Of a stretch of 39,132 bases of DNA, positions 1-9,167 are shown one piece after another. This DNA comes from Pseudomonadota bacterium. Its GTDB lineage: Bacteria > Pseudomonadota > Gammaproteobacteria > Xanthomonadales > Xanthomonadaceae. Numbering within the stretch: position 1 is the first letter of the stretch; every line of letters begins with the position of its first letter. The translations under genes and the position numbers were made by a program. The DNA lies in contig CAUJIN010000053.1 of NCBI GenBank assembly GCA_963205495.1, positions 1 through 39,132 of the forward strand. Direction: 5' to 3'. Below the pieces are notes generated by a model. The model saw only the letters and a program-made list of their open reading frames with translations. It was not told the DNA's origin and ran no database searches.

Positions 1-864
<864 letters not shown>

Positions 865-921
865 GTGGGAAATCCGGTCTTGTTCGTTCAATCAATCTTT
901 GCTGGGGCTTGCAGTCGTCGC

Positions 922-2325
922 CTACTCGAAGAGGCTGGACTGCTTGACGATGTAGCCCGCTGGCTTCTTCTGCTTTTCGATCACGCCCTCATCGACGAGA
1001 CGCTGCAGCCAAGCCTTGGCTTGCGCGTTGGACACGTCCAGCGCGGCGGCAACCTCGGCGTCTTTCATCGGGGCCTTCAGCAGCTGCTGAATCACTTCAC
1101 GGACCGCCGCAAACAGCGTGTCTGCAGGCGTTGATGCAGTCGTCGCCACCGGGCGGACCGTCTCGGGCTGAGTTGCAAGGGCATGTACAGCCGATGGCGC
1201 TGGTTCGGGTGCCGGATCAGCCTGTACCTCGCTTGATGCAGAAGCCGATTCCGGCACTGCCTCGGTCGGTGCGTCGATCGCTGACGTTGTCTCCGGAATC
1301 GAAGGTGTGGTGGGTGCCACGTCTACCTGTCCGTCTCCGGAAAACAGTGCAAGTCCTGGCTGCGGAGGTGGCACCCGCGTGAGCGCAGCAACCGCGAACA
1401 CACTTTCGAGCGCATCGGCGTCCTGCGGGTTCGGCCAGGGGAGCGCCCCCTTGCTGCGCAGGGCGTCAAGTCCGGGCGACGACCCGCCAGTCGATCGAAC
1501 GTACACGGGCACGAACTTGAGCTTGTCCAGTTGCTCGACGGCACCAGTCCAGGTGCCGCCCTTGTTCAGATCGGAGCTGACAACCAGGGATGCATCGGCC
1601 AGCGCGTAGATCAGCTTATTGCGCTGCATGGCGTTGCCGACGTTGAACCCTGCACTTGGGTCGTAGGGCGAGATCAGCACCAGTTGGCCGTCGAGCAGCA
1701 GATTGCGATGCTCGCGGTTCATGGTCGTCTTCTCTAGGCTGTCCGCAAGTACGCCGCTCACCTTGCCACCTGCTTCGAGCGCACCGCGCATGGCCGCCTG
1801 ATCGATGCCCTTGGCGCCGCCCGATACGAGCGTCCTTCCAGCCCGCGCCGCCAGCCTGCCTACCGACATCGTGTAGTCGATCAACGTGTCGTCCACATGG
1901 CGAGAGCCGACCACAGCGAGGCCGCCCGACTCCAGCAAGGTCATGTCGCCGCAGCCGTAGATGACCGCCGGGGCGTCTTCGCGCAGGCGCACCTTCAGGC
2001 GGCGGGGGTACTCGGCATCCGCGCGGCTGACCACCCAGATGGCGCGCGCTTGCCAGCGTTCGATGACTTGACTCAGAAGGAAGCCTCGCCCGAGGAGGCG
2101 CTGCAGACGGGCCTCATCGATCACGGGCTGACAGGCCCGCATGAGATCGGCCGCATCAGGCGACACGAGATCTGCGGGCTGGCGTTGGATCTCTCGCAGG
2201 TGGCGGGCGAGGCGCTTGTACTCGCCCGGCGACAGCAGATCCTGAGAAGGCGTGCCGCGCCCAGCGATCAGTGGCGCCGTCAGCAGCAGGATCGCCTGGG
2301 TGTTGGGGGACAGGGCGGGCGTCAT
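922..2325 (-). CDS. DprA/Smf-like SLOG-domain protein with long linker and C-terminal winged helix
   Basis: A 467-residue DprA-family protein. The Rossmann-like SLOG/DprA core is at about residues 130-285, with AVVGSR (137-142), the SGGAKGID loop (168-175) corresponding to the DprA SGxAxGID signature, and [11 protein letters not shown] corresponding to the RNRIIAGLS segment. An alpha-helical N-terminus of about 100 residues precedes it. A Pro/Ala/Thr/Ser-rich linker (about 315-400) leads to a winged-helix-like domain (403-467) ending KQSSLFE. Canonical DprA loads RecA on transforming ssDNA and is shorter. The start at 2325 is chosen because its ATG overlaps the stop of the upstream recQ-like gene by 4 bases (ATGA), implying translational coupling. 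The context with recQ, WYL and hsdM suggests a defence or DNA-sensing role, with the SLOG fold possibly binding nucleotide or DNA; this is inference. Housekeeping dprA is an alternative, but the operon argues against it. Confidence 0.85.
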   Translation of the reverse strand: MTPALSPNTQAILLLTAPLIAGRGTPSQDLLSPGEYKRLARHLREIQRQPADLVSPDAADLMRACQPVIDEARLQRLLGRGFLLSQVIERWQARAIWVVSRADAEYPRRLKVRLREDAPAVIYGCGDMTLLESGGLAVVGSRHVDDTLIDYTMSVGRLAARAGRTLVSGGAKGIDQAAMRGALEAGGKVSGVLADSLEKTTMNREHRNLLLDGQLVLISPYDPSAGFNVGNAMQRNKLIYALADASLVVSSDLNKGGTWTGAVEQLDKLKFVPVYVRSTGGSSPGLDALRSKGALPWPNPQDADALESVFAVAALTRVPPPQPGLALFSGDGQVDVAPTTPSIPETTSAIDAPTEAVPESASASSEVQADPAPEPAPSAVHALATQPETVRPVATTASTPADTLFAAVREVIQQLLKAPMKDAEVAAALDVSNAQAKAWLQRLVDEGVIEKQKKPAGYIVKQSSLFE

Positions 2326-4400
2326 TCGTCGTGTCCCGTTTGAGAGAGCGCCATCGGGTAGACGTCCCCGCTCCCGCTCTTGCGCAGCAGCCACGCGGCC
2401 ACGGTCAGCGTCCAGCGCGAGTCCACCATGTCATCGACCAGGATCACCGGCCCGTGGGGCACCGGCTGACCGTTGAGGGCCAGCGAGCCGTCGATGTTGC
2501 GCGCCTGCTGTGTGCTGTTTGCCATCGTCTTCTGTTCGGGTCTGTCGTCTGTCTTCGCGATGACCATATGAAACGGCAGGCCCAGAGCCGCAGCCAAGCG
2601 CTTCGCAAAGTTGGGAACGAGGTCGGGATGACGCAGCGATGGCACGCAGGTCACCCAGGTCGGTTTGGGCTGGGGGTTCCATTCGCGAACCATCTTCACG
2701 CAGGCCCCAACCAGGTCGTCAGCGAACTTGCCGTCGTGGTACTTGCCTCGCCGGACCAGGCCGCCCCAGCCAGCGTCACCCCAGACACAGAGGGCCTTGC
2801 CGGGCTGCGCCTGATGCCCAGGCGCAAGGAAGCCTTTGACGCCGTATTGAGGCATGCCCCCATCAGGCCACTTCTTGCGGGGCTCGATGGGCAGGCTGGT
2901 TCGGCGTAGGAATTCGATGGCGGCCCGAACCAGTGCCTCATCCACATCCGTTGGCAATGGAGGCAGCGCCGGCCGGGTGACAGCGCCTGGATCGCCGTCG
3001 AGTGCGCGGATCAGAAAGCCCATGTGTTCACCAAAGGGCAGACTGACGTAGTCCTGCATCTGCTGGTGCTCGTCGCGCCGCAGGGCCGTGAGTCGCTCGG
3101 CTCGCGCCCAGAAGGCCTCGCTCAGGGTGGCGGCGGTGAGCTGCCACTTGGTGCCTTGCTTGGCGATCGGTGCTGGGGCTTCGAGGGAGAGCAGCGCGAT
3201 CGTCTTGTCGACGCGGCCCTTGCTCAGGTTGACGCGACTCAGCAGCTCGGGGACGGACAGGCCGTTCTCTTCTTCCTCGAGTGCGCCCAAGACGTCGGCG
3301 ACTTCCTGCCGGGTCGGGAACGCGCTTCGGATGAACCAGTCGGTGATGTCCGACTCTTCTTGGCCGCTGAGCAGCACGCCGTAGGCGGAGTCGAGCGCGC
3401 GCCCGGCACGGCCGACTTGCTGGTAATAGGAGACGACCGAGCCCGGCATCTGGTAATGGATGACGAAGGCCAGATCGGGCTTGTCGTAGCCCATGCCCAG
3501 CGCCGTCGTCGCAACCAGCGCCTTGACCTCGTTGTTGAGCAGCGCCTGTTCCAGCGCTTCCCGACGATCGCCCGTTTCGCCCGTGTAGGCCTCAACGTTG
3601 AAGCCCCGAGTCTTGAGCCAGTCGGCGACCTGGTTGGCGTCGCGCACGGTGAGCGTGTAGATGATGCCGTGGCCATGCAGCGCGGCCAGTTGCTGCGCCA
3701 ACCAGGCCAGACGTTCGGCCTGGCTGGGCAAGCGAATCGTTTGCAGGGACAGCGAGGTCCGATTCAAGTCGCCGCGCGAGACTTCGAGCTTCGGACCGAG
3801 CACGGCAGCAAGGTCTTCCATAACGCGGTTGTTCGCAGTTGCCGTGGTGGCCAGCAGCCGTAGGTTCGGCGGCAGCGTCTTGACGATCCGCTCCAGCAGG
3901 CGGTAGTGGGGGCGGAAGTCGTGGCCCCAGTCGGAGATGCAGTGCGCTTCGTCGATGACCAGCATCGAGATCTGTGCGGCGATGCCGGCCAGCACCTGCG
4001 TGCGGAAGCGCTCGTTTGCCAAGCGCTCGGGTGAGATCAGGAGGATGTCGACTTCACCCCGGGCAAGCTTGGCTTCGACTTGGGTCCAGTCGTCGACGTT
4101 GTCGGAGTTGATCGTGGCGGCGCGCACGCCCATGCGCTCTGCCGCTGCGATCTGGTTGCGCATCAGCGCCAACAGCGGGGAGATCAGCAGCGCGGGGCCG
4201 TTGCCGCCGTCGCGCAGCAGCTTCGTCGCGATGAAGTAGACGAAGCTCTTCCCCCATCCGGTCTTTTGAACGACCAGAAGGCGGCCTCGCCCGTCGACGA
4301 TGTGGCGGATCGCGGCTTCCTGGCCTTCGCGGAAGATGGCATCGGCGCGGCCCGAGCCGATCCGGAGCAGCTCTAGGGCACGTTGAGGGTTGTAGGTCAT
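2322..4400 (-). CDS. RecQ-family DNA helicase fused to a ComFC-like phosphoribosyltransferase domain
   Basis: A 692-residue superfamily 2 helicase. Visible motifs are Walker A TGWGKS (about 47-52), the DEAH box and RecQ aromatic loop [17 protein letters not shown] (about 148-164), TATA motif III (LLATTATA) and motif [11 protein letters not shown] (about 327-335). After a winged-helix-like middle region there is no RQC zinc domain or HRDC domain. Instead the last ~170 residues look like a phosphoribosyltransferase, ending in the PRPP-loop-like segment [13 protein letters not shown] (about 652-664), which departs from the usual DDxxTTGxT. Helicase plus ComFC-like domain in one chain recalls the competence pair ComFA/ComFC. 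The ATG at 4400 lies 1 base after the WYL stop (4402-4404), and the gene overlaps dprA by 4 bases, so all three are tightly coupled. The helicase is certain; the C-terminal fold is a motif-based call. Confidence 0.9.
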   Translation of the reverse strand: MTYNPQRALELLRIGSGRADAIFREGQEAAIRHIVDGRGRLLVVQKTGWGKSFVYFIATKLLRDGGNGPALLISPLLALMRNQIAAAERMGVRAATINSDNVDDWTQVEAKLARGEVDILLISPERLANERFRTQVLAGIAAQISMLVIDEAHCISDWGHDFRPHYRLLERIVKTLPPNLRLLATTATANNRVMEDLAAVLGPKLEVSRGDLNRTSLSLQTIRLPSQAERLAWLAQQLAALHGHGIIYTLTVRDANQVADWLKTRGFNVEAYTGETGDRREALEQALLNNEVKALVATTALGMGYDKPDLAFVIHYQMPGSVVSYYQQVGRAGRALDSAYGVLLSGQEESDITDWFIRSAFPTRQEVADVLGALEEEENGLSVPELLSRVNLSKGRVDKTIALLSLEAPAPIAKQGTKWQLTAATLSEAFWARAERLTALRRDEHQQMQDYVSLPFGEHMGFLIRALDGDPGAVTRPALPPLPTDVDEALVRAAIEFLRRTSLPIEPRKKWPDGGMPQYGVKGFLAPGHQAQPGKALCVWGDAGWGGLVRRGKYHDGKFADDLVGACVKMVREWNPQPKPTWVTCVPSLRHPDLVPNFAKRLAAALGLPFHMVIAKTDDRPEQKTMANSTQQARNIDGSLALNGQPVPHGPVILVDDMVDSRWTLTVAAWLLRKSGSGDVYPMALSQTGHDE

Positions 4401-4401
4401 G

Positions 4402-5322
4402 TCATGGCTCTCCCTTGTTCCTGTCAGGAGAGCGGTAGCCCGGGGCCAACAGGGCGTTCTTGACGCCATAGAGGGCTAGCGGGTCCTTCAGCCACAGCCG
4501 GAACTCATGGCCACGCAGGCTGTGGTCAGGCGAGCAGTCCACGCTCCACTTGCGTAGGATGTAGCCGGCCGTCGCCGCACGCAGCTTCATGCGCAGCGAC
4601 CCGTCCTGCATCCCGTAGTCCATCGCCGTGATCTCCGGACGTGGTTGGTCCGGATGCGGGACGAGCTCAAGCTCCACGATGCGCGTCCACTGGATGTCCT
4701 GGTCGCTGAGTTCGTGTGCCTCGGGTGTTTCGCCCTTCAGGACTCGGGGATGCTTGATCCGCGTGATCACGAAGTCGCGGAACTCCTCCGACTTTCGGTC
4801 GAAGGCCCGGACATGCCATCTCAGACCGTTGTCGATCAGCGCAAACGGCACGACCTGGCGCTCGGTCTTGCCGTTGGAGATGGAGTGGTACTCGATCGCC
4901 AGCGGGCATTCCTGGTGGATCGCCCGGGTCACGCTGGCCAGCACGTCCAGGTCCGGGTGCGTCAGTCGTGAAGGGGTCTCGCTGGCCACCCAGGCCTTGA
5001 GCCGCATCGGCTCGCCATCCCCGAAGCCCTGAGTCAACCAGGACAGCACCCGCTCAGGGGGGAAGTCGAAGACCGCTCGGAAGTCCGGACCCAGGACGTA
5101 GGTTTTGGCTTTGGAGTCGTAGTCGATGTTGCCCGGGGCCAGCTCTTTGTAGAGAGCCAGGTCCCGGCTGGCCGCCGCCGACTGGATGCCAAAACGTGCG
5201 ACCAGGTCCTGGCGACGGATTTCCCCGATGAAGCGCACGCGCAACTCAACGAACGCGAGGCGGTCGCGCTGCGGTTGGGTGAGTTCTGCGAGCTGTTCGT
5301 TCGACATCCTGGGGTTGCTCAT
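4402..5322 (-). CDS. WYL-domain transcriptional regulator (BrxR/CapW-like architecture)
   Basis: A 306-residue protein with an N-terminal winged helix-turn-helix (about 15-75, including RRQDLVARFGIQSAAASRDL), a WYL domain (about 130-195; the segment RWHVRAFD stands where the family motif is expected) and a C-terminal WCX-like extension (about 215-290). WYL proteins of this architecture (BrxR, CapW) are known repressors of anti-phage operons that respond to ligands or nucleic-acid signals. It is the first gene of the operon with recQ and dprA. The palindrome overlapping the promoter's -35 box upstream fits autoregulation. A second in-frame ATG lies at 5307 with AGG close upstream and may be the true start; the first was kept. 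Function is inferred from architecture and position; the ligand is unknown. Confidence 0.85.
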   Translation of the reverse strand: MSNPRMSNEQLAELTQPQRDRLAFVELRVRFIGEIRRQDLVARFGIQSAAASRDLALYKELAPGNIDYDSKAKTYVLGPDFRAVFDFPPERVLSWLTQGFGDGEPMRLKAWVASETPSRLTHPDLDVLASVTRAIHQECPLAIEYHSISNGKTERQVVPFALIDNGLRWHVRAFDRKSEEFRDFVITRIKHPRVLKGETPEAHELSDQDIQWTRIVELELVPHPDQPRPEITAMDYGMQDGSLRMKLRAATAGYILRKWSVDCSPDHSLRGHEFRLWLKDPLALYGVKNALLAPGYRSPDRNKGEP

Positions 5323-5358
5323 TCGGGTTAGCGAAGGCTAGTAAGGACTATTGCGGGA

Positions 5359-5388
5359 AGTATATAAGGCGCTCTAGAATGTGTCCAA
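5359..5388 (-). promoter_or_regulatory. Sigma70-type promoter of the WYL-recQ-dprA operon
   Basis: Read on the minus strand, TTGGAC (5388-5383) and TATACT (5364-5359) are separated by 18 bases, a good -35/-10 match. The -10 box lies about 37 bases upstream of the WYL start codon at 5322. The -35 box lies inside the palindrome at 5379-5393. Confidence 0.6.
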
Positions 5389-5393
5389 CACAT
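5379..5393. promoter_or_regulatory. Palindromic operator candidate in the WYL/PLD divergent region
   Basis: ATGTG-TCCAA-CACAT is a perfect 5-bp inverted repeat with a 5-bp spacer. It covers the -35 box of the minus-strand promoter and abuts a weaker plus-strand promoter candidate (TTGCGG at 5351-5356, 18-base spacer, TAGAAT at 5375-5380) that would serve the divergent gene at 5498. The position suits a repressor controlling both directions, most simply the WYL protein. The site is read directly; the binding protein is inferred. Confidence 0.45.
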
Positions 5394-5497
5394 CTTTTTA
5401 ATGTTTATATCCGACGCTTCGTGATTACCATTGTGGGCGCCTGCCGGTGGCTTTGGTTCTCAATCGTGGCGTGATCGCACCCCCATAAGGAGGCCTC

Positions 5498-7195
5498 GTG
5501 AGCATGCCCATCGTCCCGCAAATGCCCTTTGTGTGGCCGGAGCCGCGCGTCAGCTCCGGGATCAGCAGGTACGAGACGGCGCTTCCCTTTGAGGTAGCCG
5601 CGCGGACGGCGCTCAGCATGTTCGGCGTGGTGTCTGCGATCGATGCCAGCGCCGTGAACTGGATGGAGGGGTACCTCGCTGACAACACGGATACCAAGCT
5701 CCGACTGGTTATCAGCATCCACCCGACCTGCCGGACCTCGGAATCCGATCTGCAAGACCTGCTTCGGTTGGTCGAGCGGCACGGGGATCGGGCAGCCTTC
5801 AAGGTGTTTCCGGAAGCCTCACTGCTGGACCGGTCATCCAACCTCTTGTGCCTGTGCGGTGCGGACGGTGACGCGGCGGTGTCGGTTGGTCCAACCGAAA
5901 ACATGGGATTTGCGCCGGCGTCACCTTCGCAAGCGAACTTAGTGTCAGTCGTGACCGCGGCGACCTTTGAAGCCTGTAGGAAGTGGTTCGACTACTTATG
6001 GGGCGTCGCGGGTCCACTGCGACCCGATGTCGCGTCGTCGATGCCGAACCTGGTTCTGCCTGAAGGGGACGTGGAGGCGGCCCAGCTGTGGGAAGACTAC
6101 CGGCGGCGCTGCCTTGCCCACGAATTAGCGACCGAGCCGCCGGTACGGGCCGTCGTCGACCCAGAGTCGGGCGAGGTTGTGTTGGTGGACCAGAACGATG
6201 AAGCGGTCCCATCGCCGACGGAGGCGATCGGCGTTCCCAAACTAGATCCTCTGTCTGACTGTGTGGCGCGGGTCTTCGAACTCGGCGCACTGGTATCGGT
6301 GGACAAGTTGAGCCGGATTCCGCCGCTCGAGGCGCCCGTGAAGCCTGAATGGTTCGGTGTCGACAGCTTTCGTCAGACTGGCATGGTCAAGGCTCAGACC
6401 TCGATCAAGGTTGTCCCATTCGATGAATCCACGCTCAAGAAGATCGACCGGTTGCGCAGGGTGTCCGGTGAGTTGTTGCCGCGCTATTCGTTCGCGCTGG
6501 CCGATGGGGTGCGTTGGATGCCCAAGCAAGCCATCCCGCTCTTTGAGGCAGCGCTGACATCGGCCAACGACGACGCGAAGAAGCTGCTCGGACAGACCAT
6601 GGGCGACGACATCCAGGCCTTTCTGGCGTCGCAGCGCGAGCGCATCCGCAACGACGCGCAGCGTATGTACGAGGCCTATCACCCGGGTGGGAAGATCCCT
6701 GACAACGCCGTCACCAACATCCTGGATGAGCTCAAGACCCGCCTGGACCGGACCAAGGCCGACAAGCTGATCCCCAAGGTGGCGTACTCGCCAGTGGCAT
6801 TCAATCCGTCGCAGAAGTCGGAGTGGTCGTCGCCCTGGGGTCAAGCGTTCGCGCTCTTGAAGGGGATCGCTGAGTTTCCCCGCGAAGCCATGACCAATCG
6901 GTTCTTCTGGCAAGGCATCAGGACGGATGAGGACGCGCTGATCAAGGCCATGAACGTGGCTGACGACCACCTTGTCGAGGAGTACGGCGGTCGAAAGGCC
7001 AAGCAGCGGGCCGAGCTGGAACTGGACCTGATCAAGCAACTGGAGTACTCACCGGGCGACGCGCTGGCCAAGTGCCGAGCTTTGTGGGCCTTGATCACGA
7101 CGGGCAATGAGGAGGCGGTGGTCGCGCTTGTAGAGCCTGGACGGGCTTCCGAGCCATTTTGCGTGTGCCTGCCACTCCACCCGTGGACGGCATGA
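5498..7195 (+). CDS. Degenerate phospholipase-D-like protein, divergent from the WYL operon
   Basis: A 565-residue protein without signal peptide. The first ~180 residues read like a PLD-superfamily domain: a strand-rich start, AFKVFPEASLLDRSSNLLCL where an HKD His-Lys pair would sit, SVGPTENMGF resembling the usual VGSANFT segment, and a closing helix TFEACRKWFDYLWG. The catalytic HxK is not present, so activity is doubtful. The remaining ~380 residues are not recognised; they are charged and helical and contain several Trp. The strong Shine-Dalgarno TAAGGAGG at 5486-5493 is 4 bases before GTG 5498 and 10 before the in-frame ATG at 5504, so either may be used. The last ~20 residues (from about 7136) are Pro/Cys-rich and unlike the rest, and the IS1380 remnant follows within 100 bp, so the C-terminus may be altered by the insertion. 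Membership in the defence module is inferred from the shared regulatory region. Confidence 0.65.
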   Translation: MSMPIVPQMPFVWPEPRVSSGISRYETALPFEVAARTALSMFGVVSAIDASAVNWMEGYLADNTDTKLRLVISIHPTCRTSESDLQDLLRLVERHGDRAAFKVFPEASLLDRSSNLLCLCGADGDAAVSVGPTENMGFAPASPSQANLVSVVTAATFEACRKWFDYLWGVAGPLRPDVASSMPNLVLPEGDVEAAQLWEDYRRRCLAHELATEPPVRAVVDPESGEVVLVDQNDEAVPSPTEAIGVPKLDPLSDCVARVFELGALVSVDKLSRIPPLEAPVKPEWFGVDSFRQTGMVKAQTSIKVVPFDESTLKKIDRLRRVSGELLPRYSFALADGVRWMPKQAIPLFEAALTSANDDAKKLLGQTMGDDIQAFLASQRERIRNDAQRMYEAYHPGGKIPDNAVTNILDELKTRLDRTKADKLIPKVAYSPVAFNPSQKSEWSSPWGQAFALLKGIAEFPREAMTNRFFWQGIRTDEDALIKAMNVADDHLVEEYGGRKAKQRAELELDLIKQLEYSPGDALAKCRALWALITTGNEEAVVALVEPGRASEPFCVCLPLHPWTA

Positions 7196-7277
7196 CCCGC
7201 CCGGTTCGCCCCTGTTCTGCCCTATCTTCTCTCGAAACCCGCGCCAACTTCTTCGCCGTGGCAAACGCAGGCGGCGC

Positions 7278-7568
7278 GAGCGTCTGCCCTCGGGCAAGTT
7301 CGACACCAACGACGCCGTACTGAGCCTGGCGGTGCTGGCCTACAACAGCCTGCGCCTGATCGGCCAGCACTGTCTGCTGGGCAAGGACGCCCCGGTGCGC
7401 CATCCCGGCAAGCGGCGGCGGCTGCGCAGGCTGATGCAGGAGATCATGTATCTGGCCGTAAGCGTTGCCGAACATGCGCGCCTGATGGTGCTGGGACTGG
7501 TCCACCATGCCAGTGCCTACGCGGCCTTCAAGCGTCTGGTGGAAGGCTGGCGAATACGATTGGCCTGA
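7278..7568 (+). pseudogene. IS1380-family transposase, C-terminal remnant
   Basis: An open frame ending at 7568 reads ERLPSGKFDTNDAVLSL then AYNSLRLIGQ, a basic KRRRLRRLMQE stretch and YLAVSVAEHARLMVLGL. This is the conserved C-terminal block of IS1380-family DDE transposases. About 97 residues remain of a protein that is usually over 400, and the DDE catalytic part is missing. The frame stays open upstream to about 7200, but the sequence before ERLPSGKF no longer resembles the family, so the junction is near 7263-7278. This is a dead insertion-sequence scar at the edge of the defence island. Terminal inverted repeats were not identified. Confidence 0.75.
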
Positions 7569-8107
7569 GCGCCCCCTCCTGGCTCAAGCGCCTGCCGATG
7601 CGGCGGAGCGCGCGTGGGCGCGAGCCGGAATCCGGGGCCGAATGACTGGCCAGCGGCCCCGACAGCGAGCGTAATCCGCGAGAATCATGCTTGTGCGGGT
7701 ATTGCAACGCCCGCAGATCGGCCGAGTGCCGCCACACGAGGCGCTGCGAGCCAGCGGAGGAGGGCTGGAACGCGGATGGGGCCGGCAGGGTCACGGAATC
7801 AGGATTAGATCAACAGATGAATATGCGGATATCGTGTGACTACAGCGAAATCCTGAAAATGCGCTCAGAGAGAGCGTAACCAACTGATTTTTCGTCAGGG
7901 ATCGGCATCAAAATCGCCTGTAGTGCGGCTTGAAGTGCGGAAGTTGGGTTTTCTGGCCCTGGATTGTTCCATATTCGAGACAGTGATTTGCTCAATCCGG
8001 GCTATGCCTTGCGTTCAGCTTCGTCCAGAGTGGGCCGCAGGAAGTCGCCAGAACTTCTCCGAGCGCCGAAAGCGGCGCGCCCGAGCCGGACAGCCAGGGG
8101 GGAAATC
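7569..8107. other. Non-coding interval between the IS remnant and the cytochrome operon
   Basis: No convincing gene is seen in these 539 bases. The short open frames lack family resemblance. The first part (to about 7800) may still be insertion-sequence DNA. Around 7800-7935 the sequence turns notably AT-richer than its surroundings, a likely site for promoter elements of the downstream cytochrome operon, but no strong -35/-10 pair stands out. GGGGGGAAA (8097-8105) is the ribosome-binding region of the next gene. Confidence 0.4.
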
Positions 8108-9154
8108 ATGCGCAGGTTTGTGTACGTTCTCGGTGCAGCGCTGCTGCTTTTGCTCGGACCTGCGCAATCGCAGCCATCGGCTTCGGATACCTTGCCCGCG
8201 ACGAACCTGTCCGCCGACCCCGGGCTGACGCCGGCCGAGGTGGCTGATGTTCGACTTGCGGACGTGGCTCCCGGTTTTTCCTGGGCCTTCCCTGCGAGCA
8301 ACCCGCAGGCGCCTGACGCCAAGGCCATCGGCCAGGCCACCTGCACCAGCTGCCACACGCTGGAAACCGAACACTTCGCCCATACCACACACGCGCTCGG
8401 CATGGAGGTTGCGGCGCGCGCCAATCCGATGGCCGCGACCTGCGAGGCCTGCCACGGAGCAGGTTCCGAACACGCTGCCGCACCCACGACGCCCGGCAAG
8501 ATCATCGCCTTCACCCATGACGGCGGCACGCCGGTTCCAACCCAGGTTGCCGCCTGCCTGACCTGTCATCAGGGCGGCCCGCGCGATCACTGGACCGGCT
8601 CGGTGCACCAACGCAATGACGTGAGCTGCTCGGATTGCCACAACCCGATGGCCAAGTTCTCCTCCGAAGGGCTGATGGCCAAGCAGTCGATCAGCGAGAC
8701 CTGCGCCACCTGCCACCAGGACATCCGGGTGCAGTTCAACCGGCGCTCGCACATGCCGCTGCCCGAGGGATTGATGGCCTGTGACGACTGCCACAACCCG
8801 CACGGCAGCCTCAATGCGCCGCTGCTCAAGACCGCGACGGTGAACGAGACCTGCTACCAGTGCCATGCGGAAAAGCGCGGCCCGTTCCTGTTCGAGCACG
8901 CGCCGGTGCGCGACAGCTGCCTCAACTGCCACACCCCGCACGGCTCCAACCAGCACGCCCTGCTGGTGGCGCCGGTGCCGATGCTCTGCCAGCAGTGCCA
9001 CTCGCACGTGCGTCACCCCAACGACCTGCTGCAGCCGGGTAGCCTGGCCAGCGGCGCTTTTCCGGACGAGCGCCTGATCGGGCGGGGATGCATCACCTGC
9101 CATGCGCAGATCCACGGGTCCAACCACCCGTCCGGCCCACGTTTGCACAAGTGA
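8108..9154 (+). CDS. Periplasmic decaheme cytochrome c, MtrA/MtoA/PioA/DmsE family
   Basis: A 348-residue secreted multiheme cytochrome. A signal peptide (MRRFVYVLGAALLLLLGPAQSQ) is followed by exactly ten CxxCH heme motifs, beginning at residues 79, 112, 150, 174, 199, 225, 249, 271, 294 and 328. This matches the MtrA-type decaheme that plugs the MtrB barrel and carries electrons across the outer membrane. The start at 8108 is set by the purine-rich ribosome-binding region just upstream and the signal peptide; longer upstream frames have neither. It is first in an operon with the MtrB homologue (13 bp gap) and a diheme cytochrome. Direction of electron flow cannot be read from sequence: Mto/Pio homologues oxidise Fe(II), Mtr reduces metals, DmsE serves DMSO reductase. 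No extracellular MtrC-type cytochrome or dmsAB is in the window, which favours an Fe(II)-oxidation or electron-uptake role. Confidence 0.93.
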   Translation: MRRFVYVLGAALLLLLGPAQSQPSASDTLPATNLSADPGLTPAEVADVRLADVAPGFSWAFPASNPQAPDAKAIGQATCTSCHTLETEHFAHTTHALGMEVAARANPMAATCEACHGAGSEHAAAPTTPGKIIAFTHDGGTPVPTQVAACLTCHQGGPRDHWTGSVHQRNDVSCSDCHNPMAKFSSEGLMAKQSISETCATCHQDIRVQFNRRSHMPLPEGLMACDDCHNPHGSLNAPLLKTATVNETCYQCHAEKRGPFLFEHAPVRDSCLNCHTPHGSNQHALLVAPVPMLCQQCHSHVRHPNDLLQPGSLASGAFPDERLIGRGCITCHAQIHGSNHPSGPRLHK

Positions 9155-9167
9155 TGGAGGACCAGCC

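Noticed and set aside
922..4400. A natural-competence operon (DprA plus ComF-like domain)
   Set aside because: The helicase is of RecQ type, the genes sit with WYL and hsdM, and no comE, pil or recA genes are nearby. The similarity is kept as an evolutionary idea only.
922..7195. The Dpd (7-deazapurine DNA modification) system, because of a helicase and a PLD-like gene
   Set aside because: No dpdA (TGT-like), dpdB or dpdC homologue is present, and the helicase-DprA-WYL combination differs.
8108..9154. Assignment of the decaheme cytochrome as DmsE for DMSO respiration
   Set aside because: No dmsA/dmsB genes lie in the cluster. It cannot be ruled out by sequence alone but is not preferred.
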